Assembly: GCA_004154925.1 (NCBI GenBank)
Contig: QJNS01000280.1
Span: forward strand, 32,366-96,365
Direction: 5' to 3'
Source: Monosporascus cannonballus
Taxonomy: Eukaryota; Ascomycota; Sordariomycetes; Xylariales
Length of the DNA stretch: 64,000 nt
Of this stretch, positions 61,729 through 64,000 are shown in pieces. How positions within the stretch are numbered: the stretch's first letter is position 1; each line of letters starts with the position of its first letter. Under the pieces are notes generated by a model. That model searched no databases, had not been told where the DNA came from, and was given only the letters and a program-made list of their open reading frames with translations. Made by a program: the position numbers and the translations under genes.

Positions 61729-62995
61729 CTGGAATGAAGCCATTTGAGAGCTGTATCCCATGAAGATGCAGAAATATTTGGGACGAACTACCCTAATTTC
61801 GGTTACTGTGCCGTCGACCCATTTGACTGCAGGGGAGTTTGGGTAGCACTCTTTACCTTGGCCTGCTCGATTAGGCGGAGGAGTCTTAACAAGAAAAGAG
61901 TCTCCTTGCTGAAAATCTGGGAGCTTTTGGATCACTGTTAAACACCGGCGAAATAAGTCGTCGGTTCCATTTATCTGAACACTTCGGCGTTTAAGGAAGC
62001 GCGCAAGTTGCAGTATGATGGCTAAACTCCTTGGTAGCCTTCTAGTAATATTCTGCAAGATTGAAACATCTTGAACCTACGAAGCTAGCCTGATCAAAGA
62101 TGCCGCAACCAGACTCATCTTGCGATAATGTGAGCGCGAAAACCCGAGAAAAAAGAAAAGAAACAGCAAACGACCGATGGAGAAGGGTGAGAGGCTTATG
62201 AATACAGTTTCTGTTTAGGAGAGTAGAGACCCAGCAAAGCGTAAAAGCCGCAGAACCTCAATTGAGTGGCCACCACCCGAAGGATAACGCACCTTCTACA
62301 AATTCAGGGATGCCAGCTGGTCAGGTGATCTTCGGCACTGCGACCCATTGGAGTTCGCCGCAGGATGCAATAATCATGCATTACATTAGTGGCTCAGTGA
62401 CAGTCCTGTGTAAGTAGTATGCCAAGGAAATGCCATCTTTCGCGCTTTGCGCCCGATAGCAGTGGCTCGATGGCCATCGAGGTAATCCACAGAAGTACGC
62501 CTATGGCGCTGTTGTATAATCATGACGGGAGGTTGGCATATGTCAGGGGCTAAGGGAGTGTGCGCATCTAAGGGAACGCTAAGCATTCTATGTGTCATTC
62601 CGACGCAATAGCTACGAGGTCGTTGCGGGGTAATTGCTTTATAGGTAGTTGCTCACTCCCCTCTCAGGAAGAAGGGCAAGTTTCAGACTGGTCCTTAACA
62701 TACCCGTATTGTTCCTCTCACTCTGATCCTAAAACATTTGACAGCATACCCCGAAAGCTCAGAACAGGTTAGTCATAGCACAAGAAGACTTGATCCGTAT
62801 AGCTAACTCTATAGCCTCTCTATGAACCTGGCCATATATGGGATGGTATGAGTAACAGCGCCATCGAGCTAGTTGTCGTCGATTCGTGGATTTGGAGTCT
62901 AGCGATGGGAAAGGATAGCGTTTCTGCCGGACCTCTACTGCTTCTTGTAGGACTAGCAGGCCGACGTATTTGGTTGATCCTCTTAACAATGACAC
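61729..62995. other. Unique normal-GC sequence 3' of the NACHT gene
   Basis: 1.27 kb of ordinary composition. Several short open frames on both strands (for example 61744-61941 plus) have no recognisable domain. The minus-strand frame reaching 62058 is mostly an antisense shadow of the NACHT gene. I see no tRNA, rRNA or repeat. It ends exactly at the next transposon end. Confidence 0.55.
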
Positions 62996-63040
62996 CTAAC
63001 CTCGGACCCCACATAATGAATGACCCTAACAATGAATAGG
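62996..63040 (+). repeat. Left terminal repeat, copy 2
   Basis: CTAACCTCGGACCCCACATA then ATGAATGACCCTAACAATGA. This copy keeps the CA/TG positions and is close to the ancestral sequence. Confidence 0.85.
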
Positions 63041-63099
63041 GAAAACACACCTAAAATCATAGTAACCTACATATTCCAAAGCCTTTTAACAACGCAATA

Positions 63100-63855
63100 A
63101 CGTATTTCTTGATAAATAAAGCTATTTAGGCTATTTAGCTTTGCGCTGCCTTTTGTTAATAAGTTACTTTTTAATATAATGATTAATTAGGACTTAATTG
63201 TTAGTCTTTATAGGCTTTAAATGCTTAATAATTTTATTCTTAATCGACCGAATATTTAATAAATTCGTAAAAATCTTATTCGATTGTTTAATAATAATCT
63301 GACATTTGTAATTTTGGTATTTTTCGAATTTCGTTCGTAAGAGTTAATTATTATAGCGAAAAATAATATTTTTAGTATTAAAATTATTAAACCCTTTAGC
63401 AGCTTTAAATATTACTTTCTGTATATTGCGAAATATTTCTGCTCAATTACGTAACGTTGTTTATATATTTTTTATAGCTTTAAGGCTTTATAAAAAATAT
63501 ATACGATTTCGTTCTGGTTGTTAATTATTTATTCTAAAGATATTTTCGGTTTAAAAATCGGTTGGAATATTATTTTAGGATTTTTTAATATTATTTCGGA
63601 TTTAAAAAGAAATAAACCAGTATAACGTTATTTAATTTTGATATTTTTGGTAGTAAAAGCGATTTCGGCAGTTTTATAATACGTTTTTAGCATACGGCGT
63701 TTATATTCGAAAATTATTGCGAATAATCCGCCGGCTTTCCGTAAAGTAATATAATATTCCTTTTTAAGTACGGAAAATATGGTAACGTTAAATACCTAAA
63801 AGTTATTATTCGAATAAAATAAAAAATATATAAGGACGACCTTATTTTTAAATTA
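63100..63855 (-). pseudogene. Fot1/pogo-like transposase C-terminus, copy 2
   Basis: Minus strand. Reads VVLIYFLFYSNNNF, VFNVTIFSVLKKEYYITLRK, GGLFAIIFEYKRRMLKTYY, AEIAFTTKNIKIK, YTGLFLFKSEIILKNPKIIF and QPIFKP between about 63840 and 63530. This order (Leu/Pro-rich strand, then D-V-x-V-F-x-x-L-K, then F-T-x-x-N-I-x-x-x-x-x-x-T-G-L-x-P-F) is the conserved C-terminal part of Fot1/pogo DDE transposases. The N-terminal and catalytic core are missing because the copy is truncated at 63855. A few RIP-type stops. Confidence 0.72.
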
Positions 63856-63863
63856 ACGTACAA

Positions 63864-63897
63864 GATAAGCTCGCGACTCAGACAAGCTCGCGACTCG
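63864..63897. repeat. 17-bp tandem duplication
   Basis: GATAAGCTCGCGACTCA is followed directly by GACAAGCTCGCGACTCG. It lies at the breakpoint of the truncated transposon and may be the end of another mobile element running past the window edge. Confidence 0.75.
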
Positions 63898-64000
63898 TCA
63901 CGTGTTTACAGCTTAACGGCTTAACTCCGATAATTCATAACTTTACCAAACCTTAATAAAAATTGGTGCAATTTTGAATATGCTTTTCTAACTGGATAAT
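63898..64000. other. Unassigned sequence at window end
   Basis: Follows the 17-bp duplication, moderately AT-rich, no similarity to other parts of the window recognised. Confidence 0.4.

Larger units (their letters stand above)
62996..63855 (-). mobile_element. Fot1/pogo-like DNA transposon, copy 2 (truncated)
   Basis: Begins with the same terminal repeat as copy 1 and in the same orientation, and is homologous to 54839-55525. Homology stops near 63855, where unrelated sequence starts. Less heavily mutated than copy 1. Confidence 0.75.

Noticed and set aside
61057..62058. Long minus-strand open frame (333 codons)
   Set aside because: Its larger part lies antisense to the HeLo-NACHT coding region and has no recognisable domain; GC-rich coding DNA often gives such shadows.
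1..64000. CRISPR array, bacterial operon, rRNA or tRNA genes
   Set aside because: No regularly spaced direct repeats, ribosomal sequence or tRNA cloverleaf seen; the content is clearly fungal.

Overview
The window looks like heterochromatin from a filamentous ascomycete (Pezizomycotina). Two things point there. First, almost all of the DNA is extremely AT-rich, and recognisable retrotransposon genes in it are broken mainly by C-to-T and G-to-A changes. Sense CAA/CAG codons have become TAA/TAG and zinc-knuckle Cys codons have become Tyr, which is the signature of repeat-induced point mutation (RIP). Second, the only unmutated gene-like locus, near the right end, is a HeLo-NACHT STAND (NLR-like) gene, a class typical of these fungi. 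I cannot name the species.

Layout. 1-3767 is AT-rich DNA with a decayed repeat (R1), a small foldback and a solo LTR. 3773-10481 is a complete but RIP-dead Ty3/gypsy chromovirus (Gypsy-A): 378-bp LTRs, TTAAC target duplications, Gag, Pol, a C-terminal chromodomain and an antisense Cys-rich/coiled-coil ORF. 10487-19122 is an AT desert with small repeat relics. 19123-52727 is a nested stack. The outer element is Gypsy-E. Gypsy-C (minus strand, three 188-bp LTRs) sits in its gag end, and Gypsy-D sits between its gag and pol. Gypsy-B sits inside the left unit of Gypsy-C. Perfect or RIP-compatible 5-bp duplications support A, B and C; those of D and E are unclear.

52728-54838 is AT-rich with two islands of ordinary sequence. 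54839-58451 is a 3.6-kb DNA element with about 42-45-bp terminal inverted repeats and a dead Fot1/pogo-like transposase on the minus strand. 58452-62995 is a normal-GC island holding the HeLo-NACHT gene (58733-61728), broken by one frameshift and one in-frame stop. At 62996 a second copy of the same DNA element begins in the same orientation, so the gene lies between two directly repeated transposons.

How it fits together. No gene here is clearly functional. The retroelements are successive insertions inactivated by RIP; A, B, C and E (not visibly D) end in a chromodomain, which in the family steers integration to heterochromatin. That fits their stacking here. The NLR-like gene belongs to the heterokaryon-incompatibility/immune repertoire and looks like a young pseudogene or an allele with recent lesions. 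The most unusual feature is the antisense ORF, which recurs at the same place in Gypsy-A, -B and -E.
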